Below are positions 22,220-34,983 of a stretch of DNA of 64,000 bases, piece by piece. Positions within the stretch are counted from its first letter, which is position 1. Each line of letters starts with the position of its first letter. The DNA comes from Ipomoea triloba (lineage: Eukaryota > Streptophyta > Magnoliopsida > Solanales > Convolvulaceae), in contig NC_044917.1 in assembly GCF_003576645.1 (NCBI RefSeq), positions 16,264,290 to 16,328,289 on the forward strand. The letters are read 5' to 3'. Under the pieces are notes generated by a model. It ran no database searches. It was given only the letters and a program-made list of their open reading frames with translations, and was not told where the DNA came from. The position numbers and the translations under genes were made by a program.

Positions 22220-25200
22220 TCATTTACGCAGCATCTGTTGCAACTGAAGAACTTGAGTCCTTTGCTCCGGAGGCAATGAATTAATCTGTTCTGGCGTGAG
22301 ACTCATCACTTGCTGAAGAAGGGCCTGTTCCATCTCCGGAGTCAACTGCATCATCAATAAAATTCACATGTTTTTGGGACCCCAAGTAAACTAACAAGAA
22401 TAACATTGAAAAATAGAAGAGAAAAGAAATGCATAAATTACTGCTGGTTGTCGAGCAGGCTGATTTCCAGGGCCCATTTGGCTGGGGAATGGTGGTGGCG
22501 GTCCGGGAAGTTGTCCTGTAGGTGCACTCTCTGGCAGGCCAGGGATCCAAGCAGAGCCTCTATCTGCTGGCATGGAGCTTCCAACTTGATTGAAATCAGT
22601 TCTTATGTGTGAACTTCCCGCCTTAGAAACACACCAGATGTTGGCAAGCATGTTAGCTTAGGAGCATTTCAGGAACCAAAAAGGTAGAGTAGGTAGGTAC
22701 AAATGAACTTCAAGACAATTAGAGTACTTGCTTTCAGAAAACAATCAAAACATGCAGGTGCAAACCATTTTTAACTGGTTAATGATGGACACAGATATCT
22801 TTATGCCTATATGCCAAATAATTCTAGATCAATTTTCACAAACAGTGAATGAAGTGCAAAAAATCATTTGCACCCATATTCCATGCTGCAATGAGAAATT
22901 TGTGTAGCACATTAAGAAATGGGTGTGCACTGTGCAGACCACAAAAAGTTTGGGACATAGTGCACAAGGCTCCACATCAAATAGGGTGAGAAATGTTTTC
23001 CATGGCTTAAACAGCTGAGCCAAACCCAACCTCAGCAGAGCAGTGGATTCCAAGCACTGGGAATTATGTCTCAGAATTCAGAAACTCTTTACATTTAACA
23101 GAATTCATTTATAGGAGTTAGTTTCAGAAAACCCATTACCAGAAACAGAATCTTGTTATGCAAGTAGTTTTTGTTTCTCTCAAGATGAGGACTTTTTTAG
23201 GTTTTATGGTCTGAAGGTGGTACATTTGTTTCCTACTTTGTTTCTGAAGATACATTGAGCTTATGAGTAGTTAATCCCATTAGTAATATTTTAGCAAGGA
23301 ACTACACTTCTTGACATTTGAGTCATTCGTGAATCACAGAGAGAAGGAAGCCATAAAATTAGAAGGAATAAATTTCAACCAACTAAATAGATTCAACCCT
23401 TCAATTGGTTAACAACCAAATTATAGCAGGCAAATCTAATAGTTTATCATGCTTGCTAGAGAAGATAAGATTTAAAACCAAAATGACATAATTATGTAAC
23501 ACTCAAGCTTAGAATAATGTCTAAGGCACCTGATATAGTGACTGGGGAGGTGGCTGATTTGGAAGTTGTGGCTGTCCTTGCATAAATGAAGGGCCCATTG
23601 GTGCGGGAGGCTTAGCTGCCTGAATGATCAAAATGAACAGAAGATTGGAATTTATATATCAATGAAGTCAATTCAATAACCTGAAAACTTATTTGTAGCT
23701 TACATGAAACATGGGTTGTGAATGGTGCATCTGAGTGCCAGACTGCTGAAATCCCACATTGGGCCCCATCTGGGGGTGAATTTGCTGAGGGAAGGATTGC
23801 ATTGAAGGTCTCATCTGCGGTGGTAGTGGTGGCTGCAGTGGCAGGTGCTGGATGCCACTAGTTTGTATTGATTGGTCCAACTGAGTAGGGGCAGAGGGCA
23901 TGTGAGATTGAAGATGTGGTGGTGGCTGTGCAGCAGAATGATGAGGAAGTGGCGGCATGTTAGGAGCTTGAGCTGATTGTGGCAGTGACATTGGTGCTGA
24001 TGGGGCACTAGTATGTCCTTTTGGTTGTTGTACTTGCTGTAATGGATGAGATGGCAATGATGGGGGTTGAAGGTTTGATGAAGGAGCAATCGACGATGAC
24101 ATTGATAATGGAGGTTGGCTATGGTGCTGCTTTCTCATTTGGTCCTGCAAACCTGATTGTGCAGACACTGCTGGAGCAGCCTGATTACTTGACTGCTGAA
24201 CATGAGATGGTGATGGCTGCGTACTTTGTGTTGCAGGAGTTGGTGTGCTCATCTAAAATAAAGCAAAATTATCAGGAGATGAAAAAATTATGTATGCATT
24301 ATGCATATACATATGCAGGCCTCATATACAATCAACAGGAGTTCATGGGAAAAGATAAAATGCATACCGGCTGTGCTGGCTTCACCATCCCAAGCATTAT
24401 TTGTGCCTAATTAACACACAATGTTGTGACTACATTAGTAAATAATAAATGAAGAATCAATTTCAGAGATTGGTTAGTATCATAGTATTAAGTATTAACA
24501 AAGAAACTCAACATCTTCTGAACTTCATGTCTAATTGCTACATTGTGCAAAAGCAGAATAATCATAAACTCTAGTCAAATAGAAGTTCAGCCAAACTTGT
24601 GGCGCAAAATGAGAGAAAACCTTGAATCCATTGTCAGCATTGCTAAAAAAAAGACCATGACATGAACTATTCATTTGCTATATGGTCAATATTAGTCTGT
24701 CAAAGTGAGAAGAATTTCAGCAATTTAAAGGAAGGATCATCTTCCCACTGTACTATATAACCCACTAAACATTCATGAAATAGTGAAGGTTTTCGGTGTG
24801 AGAAGACTCTGTTGGGTCATTAGGAGGGAGTGTTTATCCAATCATTATTAACTTGTTCGTTTCTATAATCTATGAGTTATCATATCTGATTCTCTGAAAG
24901 ATATAGTATAGAAAAATAGACCCAAGCTTGCAAATTTAATTTAGCAAAAATTATATATTTGAATGCATTAGTCATTTACACATCATAACATAGAAATAAG
25001 ATCCTCACAGCTAAAAGAATATCTCAGAAACCACCAGCAAAAATTAAGAACCTTAAAATTGTGTTTGCAATCACAATCACAGTCATGCAAAGGCAGAGAC
25101 AAGACTTTATTCACTTTAATTATCCGGTGCAGAAGCCACATATGCACATACAACAATTGCCCACATGCTCTCTTTTGTTTTAATAAAATAAAAGGACACG

Positions 25201-26409
25201 ACCATTTCTAATAATCAAATTTATACATTTTCTTTGAGCTGAAAACCATTCTTATTATTCAAGGATCAAATTGAAAGGAGTTAACACTTGTCTTCATGCC
25301 CACTATAATCGTTTTCAGAACACAGACCCCCTCGACAGACCTAAATCACGAATTTTCAACCCAACTGCCAAACCATACCCCTTTATGGTAGCTAATAGCA
25401 TTCCATGTCAACTATATTAATTTCTGTCATTCACATTAACTTCATGCTTTTAAAACTTGATATATTTTGTGACTTCTATTGAATGATGATGCTGTGAGCA
25501 ACAAAGAATTGCCAAGACAAAAGATCCCTAATATGCTTGGATCTTGGGTTATAAGGATGATAATTAAGTAGAATGGCTTAAATTCATTGAAAATATGGTT
25601 TTTTTGCATTTGGGAATTGGGGACTTCAAGCAAGCAAGCGGTACTGTTCTCAAACAACAACCAACACCGTAGTCTGTTAGCCTGGCTTTAATTTCAAATT
25701 TTATCATTCTTTGCATTTCAACCAAATGGCCACATGAAGAAGTCATTAGGGGTCACTAAAACATTGTAATGGTGAATTTCTCAGGAATTATATAGCTCAT
25801 CAGTAGCTAGAGAAATAATCATCAGGAATCAATTTAACATCACATTTTCTCTACTCTTAACTAGTTCTTCCCCATACAAACTTCTATTATCTCCCTTTTC
25901 CTTTATGCAACTTTCTCTTCACTTCTGAAAATTAGTCCTCCAAATCTGTGACACTCATCATAATTATACAAAAATTAAAACTCTACCTTACTTCAATTAT
26001 ATTCCAGACCCTATTTCGCAACATTCCTTCATTAAAAAATGGCAAAGAGATGAACCAAGTACATAAGATTTTCCCCAGAAAAAGGAATAAACTATAGAAT
26101 CATTAAGACCTGAAAGAGATCTCTGGCCAAGGTAGGGTTTTGAATGAGAATTTGCCTAGCTTGTTTCTCGTTCTGTTCCATCAGCTTCTGTAGCACAGAA
26201 AAATATTGAAAATTAAACGAAAATCGAAATTCCAGTCCAGTGCCCTATCTCAAACATGCAAGCGAATGCTTGAGTGAAAGACGAAATACAGCACATCTAT
26301 ACGTATATACGCACACCTTCATCTGACACATGATGTCGTAGAGCTGATTCTTCGACATTCCAGCGATGTTCGCCGACAAACCTTCGCCGGCTACCTCCTT
26401 TCCCGCCAT
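22220..26409 (-). CDS. ESP1: ESP1-like, RRM-less CstF64-family 3'-end processing protein (384 aa)
   Basis: Seven exons in transcript order: 26409-26317, 26187-26110, 24406-24368, 24252-23704, 23619-23530, 22621-22442, 22345-22220. All have GT/AG borders and all are in phase 0. The N-terminus has the CstF64 hinge fold (SKNQLYDIMCQMK, LMEQNEKQARQILIQNP). A long Pro/Gln/Ser/His-rich middle follows, then a CstF64 C-terminal helix domain (LTPEMEQALLQQVMSLTPEQ, INSLPPEQRTQVLQLQQMLR). No RRM precedes the hinge; the ATG at 26409 lies only 31 codons before the first donor. Arabidopsis ESP1 (about 388 aa) has this same RRM-less layout and acts in mRNA 3'-end formation, affecting RNA silencing and flowering. 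Canonical CstF64 would carry an N-terminal RRM. Intact as read. Confidence 0.87.
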
Positions 26410-26489
26410 CGTTCTCTTCTGAGTTCTGGCCACTGTGCCGCGTGAGACATGGAGGAGAGCATTTATAGTTCGGCCTTTTGGGTCGTTTA

Positions 26490-27480
26490 GGGCAAATTAT
26501 ACCGTGGACCATGGTGCACATAGTTATTATTGTCAAAGCAGGTCGGCCTGTCGCGTTAGGCTCACCCCACCACGGGCCAAATTTCTGCCTGGCTTTTACA
26601 GGTCGGCCTGTTAGGCCTGCAAGCCAGAATTCGTGTAACCCTAACCCGCCGCACGTGGATTCGCGGGTCCCGCACGCTTCTTTTGCTTTTTTTTTTTTTC
26701 GTTTTTTTTTCTTTTGAAATTAAGGGCAATTTTTGTTAGCTTTAGTCTTCAGTTTCACACTTTGTAATTTTTTATACGGCCAAACTTAACAAATGTGAAA
26801 TATTTAAATGAAAATATGAAATAACAAAAAATTACTACACATTCTAGTTGCAATGGAAGTATGAAAACTGGAAGCTGGAAGCTAGAACGTGTGATTGGCG
26901 GCGAGGCTGGATGCTGAGCAGGGGAGACTTTCCTGCGTGGTTCGCGACTCCGCGGTGGAGTGCTAGACGGCTGCAGCGAGGATGGACTGCTTCGATTTCC
27001 GCCGATGCTGGACTGCTTCGATTTCCGCCGATGCTGGACTGCTGCGACATTGCTGGAGCGGCGAGGCTAGACTGCTGCGGCCTGCGTGGAGCAGAGCAGG
27101 CTGGAGGCTGGAGGGCGTCCAGTGGACGGTGGTGCTCTTCGACATGGCTTATCTTCTCTCCAGTTTCCATTTGTTGTCCCTCTCTCTCTCCACTGTTCTC
27201 GTTGGCTTTCCAGTAGGGGATTAGGAGTTAGGACATTAGGTTTAGAAATTAGAATTGGGAATTTGGGAGTGTTTAATTAAATTTATATAATTATTAAGGA
27301 GCACTTGGCCAGCGGGCTGACTCACAGCCCGCGCGGGCTAACCCGCACGGGTTGCGGGTCAATTATGGCCTGCTAATGCAGGCCTATTTTTTTCATAACC
27401 CTAACCCGCCCCACTGCGGGGCGGGTGTGGGCTAGCCCGCGGGCTCCGGCCGATTTTGATCGTACTACACATAGCAATGT
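26490..27480. mobile_element. Composite insertion with GC-rich inverted ends upstream of the ESP1-like gene
   Basis: Inverted GC-rich ends ('CAGGTCGGCCTG...CTAACCCGCCGC' at 26540-26650; 'GGGCTAACCCGC...GCGGGCTCCGG' at 27310-27450) lie inside an outer inverted pair CATGGTGCACAT (26512) / ATGTGCACCATG (27477). Between them is an AT-rich piece and a GC-rich piece (26880-27150) holding a 24-bp tandem repeat (GATGCTGGACTGCTTCGA). There is no transposase ORF. The inner ends look hAT-like and the outer ones resemble the MITE family at 50214 and 63301. Borders are unresolved. Confidence 0.4.
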
Positions 27481-27562
27481 GCACCATGTACGTAAACAAC
27501 GTCGTTTTGAGCATTGTAAACTAACCGTCCGTTTTTTTGGAAATCACGTTTTTGTTTTCGCC

Positions 27563-27571
27563 GTTAACTTC

Positions 27572-27629
<58 letters not shown>
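27563..27629. repeat. (TA)n microsatellite
   Basis: Uninterrupted TA dinucleotides, about 33 units. Open frames across it are artefacts. Confidence 0.95.
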
Positions 27630-27632
<3 letters not shown>

Positions 27633-27840
27633 AGTGAATTGTTCAGATTGGCAATTATGGCGATTGTCGTCTTCGCTATCTGAGAATACTCACAACTAAC
27701 AAATATCCAGTTCGTAGCTATTGGATACGCAAGCATTAGGATATGGAAGACGTCAATGCGTAGCAGGATTTAGTTGCGACGGAAGACTCTAATGCTCCGG
27801 TTGGATTGGCAAATTTAGATGATCCTAATTCAGGTTTTTT

Positions 27841-28270
27841 ATATTTGATTTTCTGATTTGTTTGTGTTGATGAAAATAAATGAATTCGTATGTAATATTC
27901 GTTGTTTGGATTATATGATAATAGTTATAGGATTGTTTCTGATACAACTAGGCAATTGGAAGGGTAGATGGTGAGTTTTGTGTATTTGTGTGGATATTAT
28001 GTGTATTCTTTGAAGAAATTGTGAGTATTTCAGGTCATGTTTCTTTGTATTCATTGTAGTGGTAGGTAAACAGATGGTAGGAGAATGATTCTGTGTATTC
28101 TTTGAAGTCAGTCTGTGTATTTTAGACAAGGATTATGTGTATTCATGTTAGTTGTACTGTAAACACATGATGATGTGTTTTTGTATTTTGGTGTTTCCAT
28201 ATTTTGTGTATTCCTTGTATACAATCTGTGTATTGTAGACATGTATTCTGTGTATTCATGGTAAGGGTAC
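27841..28270 (+). repeat. Dispersed ATTCTGTGTATT-type motif cluster, forward orientation
   Basis: Within intron 1 of the FAR1-type gene, variants of '(A)TTCTGTGTATT' occur many times (for example 28090, 28110, 28136, 28200, 28226, 28248). The same orientation recurs at 29385-29570 at the start of intron 2. The complementary orientation (AATACACAGAAT) fills 41330-41760 and 59660-61600. Confidence 0.7.
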
Positions 28271-29824
28271 TTAAACATTGTGTTTTTGCAGCCGATAAGG
28301 ATTTGTTAGGGTTGTCAGTGAGTTCTAGTGATGAAGCATATGAGGTTTATAATGATTATGCTTTCAGGCTAGGTTTTAGTGTGAGGAAGGGTAAGCAAAG
28401 ATATAGTGCTACTACAAAAACATTGAAGATGAAGGAGTTTCATTGTTCAAAGTTTGGGTTTAAAAGGGATTTAGGAAAGGGATGTTATTCAAAAGTTGAT
28501 ATACGGACAAGTTATTGTGCATTTGTTCAATTTGATTTAGATGGAAATGGGATGTGGACTGTGACAAAGCACGAGAAGCTTCATAATCATGAGTTGGTTC
28601 CACCGAGCAAAAGTTATCTTCTACGGTCACATAGAATAGTGTCTACAAATCATCTTTCCTATCTAAAGGATTTGAAGAAGAGCGGTGTTTCTGTGGCGGA
28701 TGGTTTAAGGTTTCTTAAAACACAATTAGGGGGGGTCACCACTTGTTAGTTTTAAAAGCATGGATGCATATAACTCATTGTGCACTAATGTATTGAACAA
28801 ATTGGATGGAACCGACTCAAACACATTAATTGAAATATTTAGACGAAGGCAGTCAAGTGAAAATGATTTTTTCTTTAATTTTGAAGTGGATGATGAGTCA
28901 AGGTTGTGCAGTTTTTTTTTTTTTTTGGAGAGATGAAAAATGAAGCTAGACTATGAATTATTTGGAGATTTGTTAGTTCACGATACGATGTATCGTACTA
29001 ACAAATATGATATGATTTGTGGTCCATTTGTTGGTATGAATCATCATTGTATGAACGTCATGTTTGGATGTGGTTTTTTGCTGAACGAGAGGATTGAGTC
29101 GCTCGTATGGTTGTTTAGGTCATTTTTAAGATCTATGAATGAGAAAAGTCCCAAAACATAATGACCGATCAATGCGCTGCTATGGCTGCTGCTATTTCCC
29201 AAGTTTTTCCAAGGTCAAGACATCGCCTATGTATATGGCATATTGGTGAGAATTCAAAGAATCACATCAAGGGATTAAGAAATCATAAAGATTTTCTAGA
29301 CATATTCAATTGTTTGTTGAAACATACCTATACAGAGGCAGAGTTTGAGCTTTATTGGACAAGGTATGCATCCGTTAAACATTCTGTGTATTGGTGATGA
29401 TATTTATGTTTATTTTGTTTTAGAATTTTGTGTATTATAATTTTCCCAATTCCTTACCTTAGTATACAGAGTTGGCAATACTTACAACGATTCTGTGTAT
29501 TATGTTGATATGTTCTGTGTATTTCAATGTTAGAGTATTTGTATTGTATTGATTCTGAGATTCTGTGTAGACTACAAAAAAACGCGGATTTAACGATGAA
29601 TTTAGCGACGGATTTATTCCGACCGTTGCTAATTTAACGACGGAATAGCGACAGATTCACTTATTTTATAAAAAATTGAACGTTAGCGACGGATTTGTGA
29701 CGAAATTTGCGATGGAAAAATTTTGTCGTTAAATCCGTAGCTAATTTTAGTGGTAAAGTGTCGCGCAAAAAATTGAGATGGATTAGCGACGAATTTTGTA
29801 AAAAATTTCGCGCTCATATTTTTA

Positions 29825-29913
29825 AGAAGCAAAATAAACTCGGGAACAATGCTCTAGCGACAGATTTTAAAATCCGTCGCTAGAGCATTGTTCCCGAGTT
29901 TATTTTGCTTCTA
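29825..29913. repeat. Near-perfect 89-bp palindrome in CACTA element 1
   Basis: Arms of about 44 bp (AGAAGCAAAATAAACTCGGG inward to GATTTT/AAAATC) differ at one position. The subterminal motif TAGCGACGGATTT lies at its centre. Confidence 0.85.
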
Positions 29914-31478
29914 AAAAAATGAGCACTAATTTTTTGAACAAAATCTAGCGACGGAAATTTTAATCCGTCACTATATTTAGCGATAGATTCAATTCCCATC
30001 TCTAGATGATTAAAGGAGTGGGCTACAATTTTTTTCAAAAATAAAATCTAGCGACAGAATTTGAATCCGTGCGACGGATTTAAATTTCCGTCCTAGAATA
30101 TTAAACTAGTAATTTTTAATAAAATATAGCGACGGATTTTAAGATCCGTCACTAAGTTTTATGAGTGGGTTTGTTTTCAGTTTTTAGTATGGGAAGCGGG
30201 AATTTTTTTAATAAATGACGGAAATTTGAATCCGTCCCTAAATGTAAAAATAGTACTCCGTATAAGGTTACAGCTTGCAATTTGAATCCGACGGAAATTT
30301 GAATTTTCACTCGCCCAACCCTAACTCCCTAAGCCTCCAGCCGTCGCCCTCCTCTGCCCATACCATCACCATCGCCGACCGCCATTGCCTCCTCCACCAA
30401 CGAAGTTGCCTGCTCCGCCGAACCCACTGCCGCCCTTCGCCTCCTCCGCCGAACGCAGCTGACTCCGTTCCCTGCTCCACCGAATGCCGCTGCTTGCTTT
30501 GCCGACGCCGTTCCCTACTCCGCCGAACGCACTGGCCATCGCCTACTCTGCCGAACGTCGAATGTCGCTCCCTGCTCCGCCTTTGCCTGCTCGGTCGTCC
30601 GCCGCCGCTTCCCCAACCGTGAACTGGTATGTATTTTATTATCTTTTCCCTTGTGTTTTAGTATGAATTGCGTTGGTACTTTGAACTGCAAGTATTTCCT
30701 TCTCTTCCTGGTATGGTATTTTGGTTGTGTGTTTGAGTGTTTAACTCTATAAATTTCTTATATCTAGGTTACTAGTCTTAGTGTCTTATCTCCTTTTTTA
30801 ATATTCTTGTATGCAACGTGCTTCACTGATTTTCTCCTCTAGATACAAAGCATTTAATATGAATGTATATGTTTGATTACACCATCTGGTTGAATTTGAT
30901 ATAGAATAACATAGGTGCTATAGTTTATTTCACTGCATAATCATTTTTCTTATAGTAAAGTATATTATTTGACTGCATAATCATTTATTAGGTTTCTCAT
31001 TTGCCATCTCTACAGATTGTTTGATATATATCATTTATATGCATTGTTATTTTTATTATTGAACCTGTCATTACTCAGAGATGGCTTTGTCATTAGAACT
31101 TTTGAGGTTAAACTATAGACCACGCCAATCCTTTTGTTGGACCTTTAATCTAGCTTTTTTTTTTTTAATTTTTTTATTTTTTAAATCTCTAATTAGAAGC
31201 CATTCCTGTTATTGTACATTTAATCTGGCCTTTTATCTGCCAACAAATTCGAACGTTAAGGTTAGGTATGTCTGCTGCATGTTGGTTATATCTTTCACCA
31301 ATCACTTGGTTTTCTTGTTATGGGCCAGTCTGACCGACATGAAACAAATGCAAAAACAATGACAAGGAAGAGGGCACCTTAACCTCTCGGCATCTAGTCA
31401 GAAAGCAAGTAAACAGCCTGTGCACATTAGGATTCAACTGACATGGTACGACATTGTGAACATTCAGGAACTCAGAAA

Positions 31479-32213
31479 CTAAGGGGTGGAGGGGAATTGC
31501 AAGCCTACCAAAACTGAGTGGTAATGGATAGCTACTAGGTTGGGACGCGGGGGTGCAGTCATATTGTCAGTAGGGGTAGGAACGACGATCTCTACCTCCT
31601 CCCCTAACCATTCATCCAGAGACATATACTCGGCCTGAGACACTTTCGAGACTATGGCCCTAACCACGGTATGGTCTAAGTAACGGTAACTCGGGGAGGT
31701 TCTAGGGGAGGGAACTTCATCTATCAAATTAATAACAGAAGGTACCAACCTGTGTAAAGAGGATGTAGTTCGGGGAGTGATGGTGGAGACCGACGGGGTG
31801 GGGGTGGCAACCCGCGGCGGGCCCGTGTGGGTGAGCGACGCCTGGCCGCGGGGGACGGTAGTTTGGCTTCGGCAGGCGGCAGCACTGGCGACGACGATTA
31901 AAGGATTGGTTCGGGTGGCGATCACAACGGGGGCTTCGGGGGATGAAGCGACGAATAGTGACTGGGCGAACTCAAGAAAACCCAACGTCGCGGCCGAGGG
32001 TGGTGGCGCACCAGTGTTTGGGGTCGCGACATGGTGCGGGGTCACGGGTGGTGGCGTGAGGTCGAGCGTGGGGGGATCAATGGCATCGGTCAGGGTCGCG
32101 GAGGAGGCGATCGGCGAAGGTGCAGGTGTGGTAACGGCGGCGGTGGAGTTCGGGGCATCGGGGAGCGTTTGCGCGATAGCGCCGGCGCCGGGGGTGTTGG
32201 GCGAATCGTGCAT
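31479..32213 (-). CDS. Pro/Ala/Thr-rich ORF of unknown function (244 aa), within CACTA 1
   Basis: A complete frame from ATG to TAG on the minus strand with high GC. Its N-terminal half is low-complexity Pro/Ala/Thr. The C-terminal part (VPSVINLIDEVPSP, SKVSQAEYMSLDEWLGEEVE) looks more ordinary. I do not recognise a domain. A leader-like, GC-rich region lies upstream on the same strand, so this could be the first ORF of a nested retroelement. An identical copy at 33219-33953 is part of the assembly duplication. The opposite-strand ORF here is probably a GC shadow. Confidence 0.4.
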   Translation of the reverse strand: MHDSPNTPGAGAIAQTLPDAPNSTAAVTTPAPSPIASSATLTDAIDPPTLDLTPPPVTPHHVATPNTGAPPPSAATLGFLEFAQSLFVASSPEAPVVIATRTNPLIVVASAAACRSQTTVPRGQASLTHTGPPRVATPTPSVSTITPRTTSSLHRLVPSVINLIDEVPSPRTSPSYRYLDHTVVRAIVSKVSQAEYMSLDEWLGEEVEIVVPTPTDNMTAPPRPNLVAIHYHSVLVGLQFPSTP

Positions 32214-34361
32214 GGTGACGACGGTGGCGGTAGGGAAAGTAGGGTGCAGCAGGGTGGGAGATCTTTGCGAAGTTAGGGTTTGCGTGAACCAAAGGCAGAG
32301 GTTTTAATGTAGCTTAATAGATGGGAGAGGTTTAACGGAGGTTAAGAGGAAAGGGGAGAAAATCATGGGATTTTTTAACAGGTTGAAGATGGAAGGTTTG
32401 ACTAGGACAAGGTTGGAGATGGGCCAGGTTCGGGGCTTGGGTGTAGGCTCGATATTACTTCTTTTAATCATTAGTCAATAATTAAAATAAGTGGGGGACT
32501 TATGATGGGGTATTATGGAGTTGGGCTTGGCCCACGGAATAATCACGCGAAGCCCAGGAAGAGGCGAGGGGCTGGACCGGCTCGGGTCCGGCTTGCGTAG
32601 GCTGAACCGGGCACGATTCAAGGCGACTGGACCGGGTGCATCCTGCGGCGGCTGAACTGGGTATAGCATGCGGCGGCTGAACCGGGTACAGCCTGTGGCG
32701 GCTGAACCGGGATCGGCCTGGGCGACTGGACCGGGTGCAGCCTGCGGCGGCTGGACCGGACGCTAGCCGCGGCGTATTACGGCGTCGGGACGGGCGCGGA
32801 TGCAGGGGAGTCGCGGGGTTCGGGCGGAGGCATGCGACAGGCCTTGTGGCGGGGCGGCGGTACGTTGCGCCATGCGCGTGCGTGGCAGATCGAGTGGGGG
32901 TACATAAGGCTCGGGGCAGGGGTACGTGGTTGGTAGAGGAGGAGTTNGTTATTGTACATTTAATCTGGCCTTTTATCTGCCAACAAATTCGAACGTTAAG
33001 GTTAGGTATGTCTGCTGCATGTTGGTTATATCTTTCACCAATCACTTGGTTTTCTTGTTATGGGCCAGTCTGACCGACATGAAACAAATGCAAAAACAAT
33101 GACAAGGAAGAGGGCACCTTAACCTCTCGGCATCTAGTCAGAAAGCAAGTAAACAGCCTGTGCACATTAGGATTCAACTGACATGGTACGACATTGTGAA
33201 CATTCAGGAACTCAGAAACTAAGGGGTGGAGGGGAATTGCAAGCCTACCAAAACTGAGTGGTAATGGATAGCTACTAGGTTGGGACGCGGGGGTGCAGTC
33301 ATATTGTCAGTAGGGGTAGGAACGACGATCTCTACCTCCTCCCCTAACCATTCATCCAGAGACATATACTCGGCCTGAGACACTTTCGAGACTATGGCCC
33401 TAACCACGGTATGGTCTAAGTAACGGTAACTCGGGGAGGTTCTAGGGGAGGGAACTTCATCTATCAAATTAATAACAGAAGGTACCAACCTGTGTAAAGA
33501 GGATGTAGTTCGGGGAGTGATGGTGGAGACCGACGGGGTGGGGGTGGCAACCCGCGGCGGGCCCGTGTGGGTGAGCGACGCCTGGCCGCGGGGGACGGTA
33601 GTTTGGCTTCGGCAGGCGGCAGCACTGGCGACGACGATTAAAGGATTGGTTCGGGTGGCGATCACAACGGGGGCTTCGGGGGATGAAGCGACGAATAGTG
33701 ACTGGGCGAACTCAAGAAAACCCAACGTCGCGGCCGAGGGTGGTGGCGCACCAGTGTTTGGGGTCGCGACATGGTGCGGGGTCACGGGTGGTGGCGTGAG
33801 GTCGAGCGTGGGGGGATCAATGGCATCGGTCAGGGTCGCGGAGGAGGCGATCGGCGAAGGTGCAGGTGTGGTAACGGCGGCGGTGGAGTTCGGGGCATCG
33901 GGGAGCGTTTGCGCGATAGCGCCGGCGCCGGGGGTGTTGGGCGAATCGTGCATGGTGACGACGGTGGCGGTAGGGAAAGTAGGGTGCAGCAGGGTGGGAG
34001 ATCTTTGCGAAGTTAGGGTTTGCGTGAACCAAAGGCAGAGGTTTTAATGTAGCTTAATAGATGGGAGAGGTTTAACGGAGGTTAAGAGGAAAGGGGAGAA
34101 AATCATGGGATTTTTTAACAGGTTGAAGATGGAAGGTTTGACTAGGACAAGGTTGGAGATGGGCCAGGTTCGGGGCTTGGGTGTAGGCTCGATATTACTT
34201 CTTTTAATCATTAGTCAATAATTAAAATAAGTGGGGGACTTATGATGGGGTATTATGGAGTTGGGCTTGGCCCACGGAATAATCACGCGAAGCCCAGGAA
34301 GAGGCGAGGGGCTGGACCGGCTCGGGTCCGGCTTGCGTAGGCTGAACCGGGCACGATTCAA

Positions 34362-34790
34362 GGCGACTGGACCGGGTGCATCCTGCGGCGGCTGAACTGG
34401 GTATAGCATGCGGCGGCTGAACCGGGTACAGCCTGTGGCGGCTGAACCGGGATCGGCCTGGGCGACTGGACCGGGTGCATCCTGCGGCGGCTGAACTGGG
34501 TATAGCATGCGGCGGCTGAACCGGGTACAGCCTGTGGCGGCTGAACCGGGATCGGCCTGGGCGACTGGACCGGGTGCATCCTGCGGCGGCTGAACTGGGT
34601 ATAGCATGCGGCGGCTGAACCGGGTACAGCCTGTGGCGGCTGAACCGGGATCGGCCTGGGCGACTGGACCGGGTGCATCCTGCGGCGGCTGAACTGGGTA
34701 TAGCATGCGGCGGCTGAACCGGGTACAGCCTGTGGCGGCTGAACCGGGATCGGCCTGGGCGACTGGACCGGGTGCAGCCTGCGGCGGCTG
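34362..34790. repeat. 99-bp tandem repeat, four units
   Basis: Units start at 34362, 34461, 34560 and 34659, with a partial fifth at 34758. Each begins GGCGACTGGACCGGGTGCAT. Because 99 is divisible by three, it creates a 33-residue repeat in open frames of either strand. The paired copy at 32622 has one unit. Confidence 0.9.
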
Positions 34791-34983
34791 GACCGGACGC
34801 TAGCCGCGGCGTATTACGGCGTCGGGACGGGCGCGGATGCAGGGGAGTCGCGGGGTTCGGGCGGAGGCATGCGACAGGCCTTGTGGCGGGGCGGCGGTAC
34901 GTTGCGCCATGCGCGTGCGTGGCAGATCGAGTGGGGGTACATAAGGCTCGGGGCAGGGGTACGTGGTTGGTAGAGGAGGAGTT

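Larger units (their letters stand above)
31208..34983. other. Direct duplication joined at a single N: probable unmerged contig overlap
   Basis: 31208-32946 and 32948-34983 match base for base wherever I compared them, at offset 1740 and, after a repeat expansion, 2037. The N at 32947 is exactly the joint. The only difference seen is the number of 99-bp repeat units (one versus four). The sequence after copy 2 (34984 onward) continues where copy 1 stops. Confidence 0.85.

Noticed and set aside
26844..27224. Several overlapping ORFs on both strands
   Set aside because: They overlap in a GC-rich, tandemly repeated insert with no domain and no consistent gene structure.
27425..27736. ORFs with Tyr-Ile repeats on both strands
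   Set aside because: They are translation of a (TA)n microsatellite.
31777..32307. Plus-strand 176-codon ORF (and copy at 33517)
   Set aside because: It overlaps the minus-strand ORF in a high-GC region where open frames arise by chance. There is no recognisable domain, and it is low-complexity Val/Gly.
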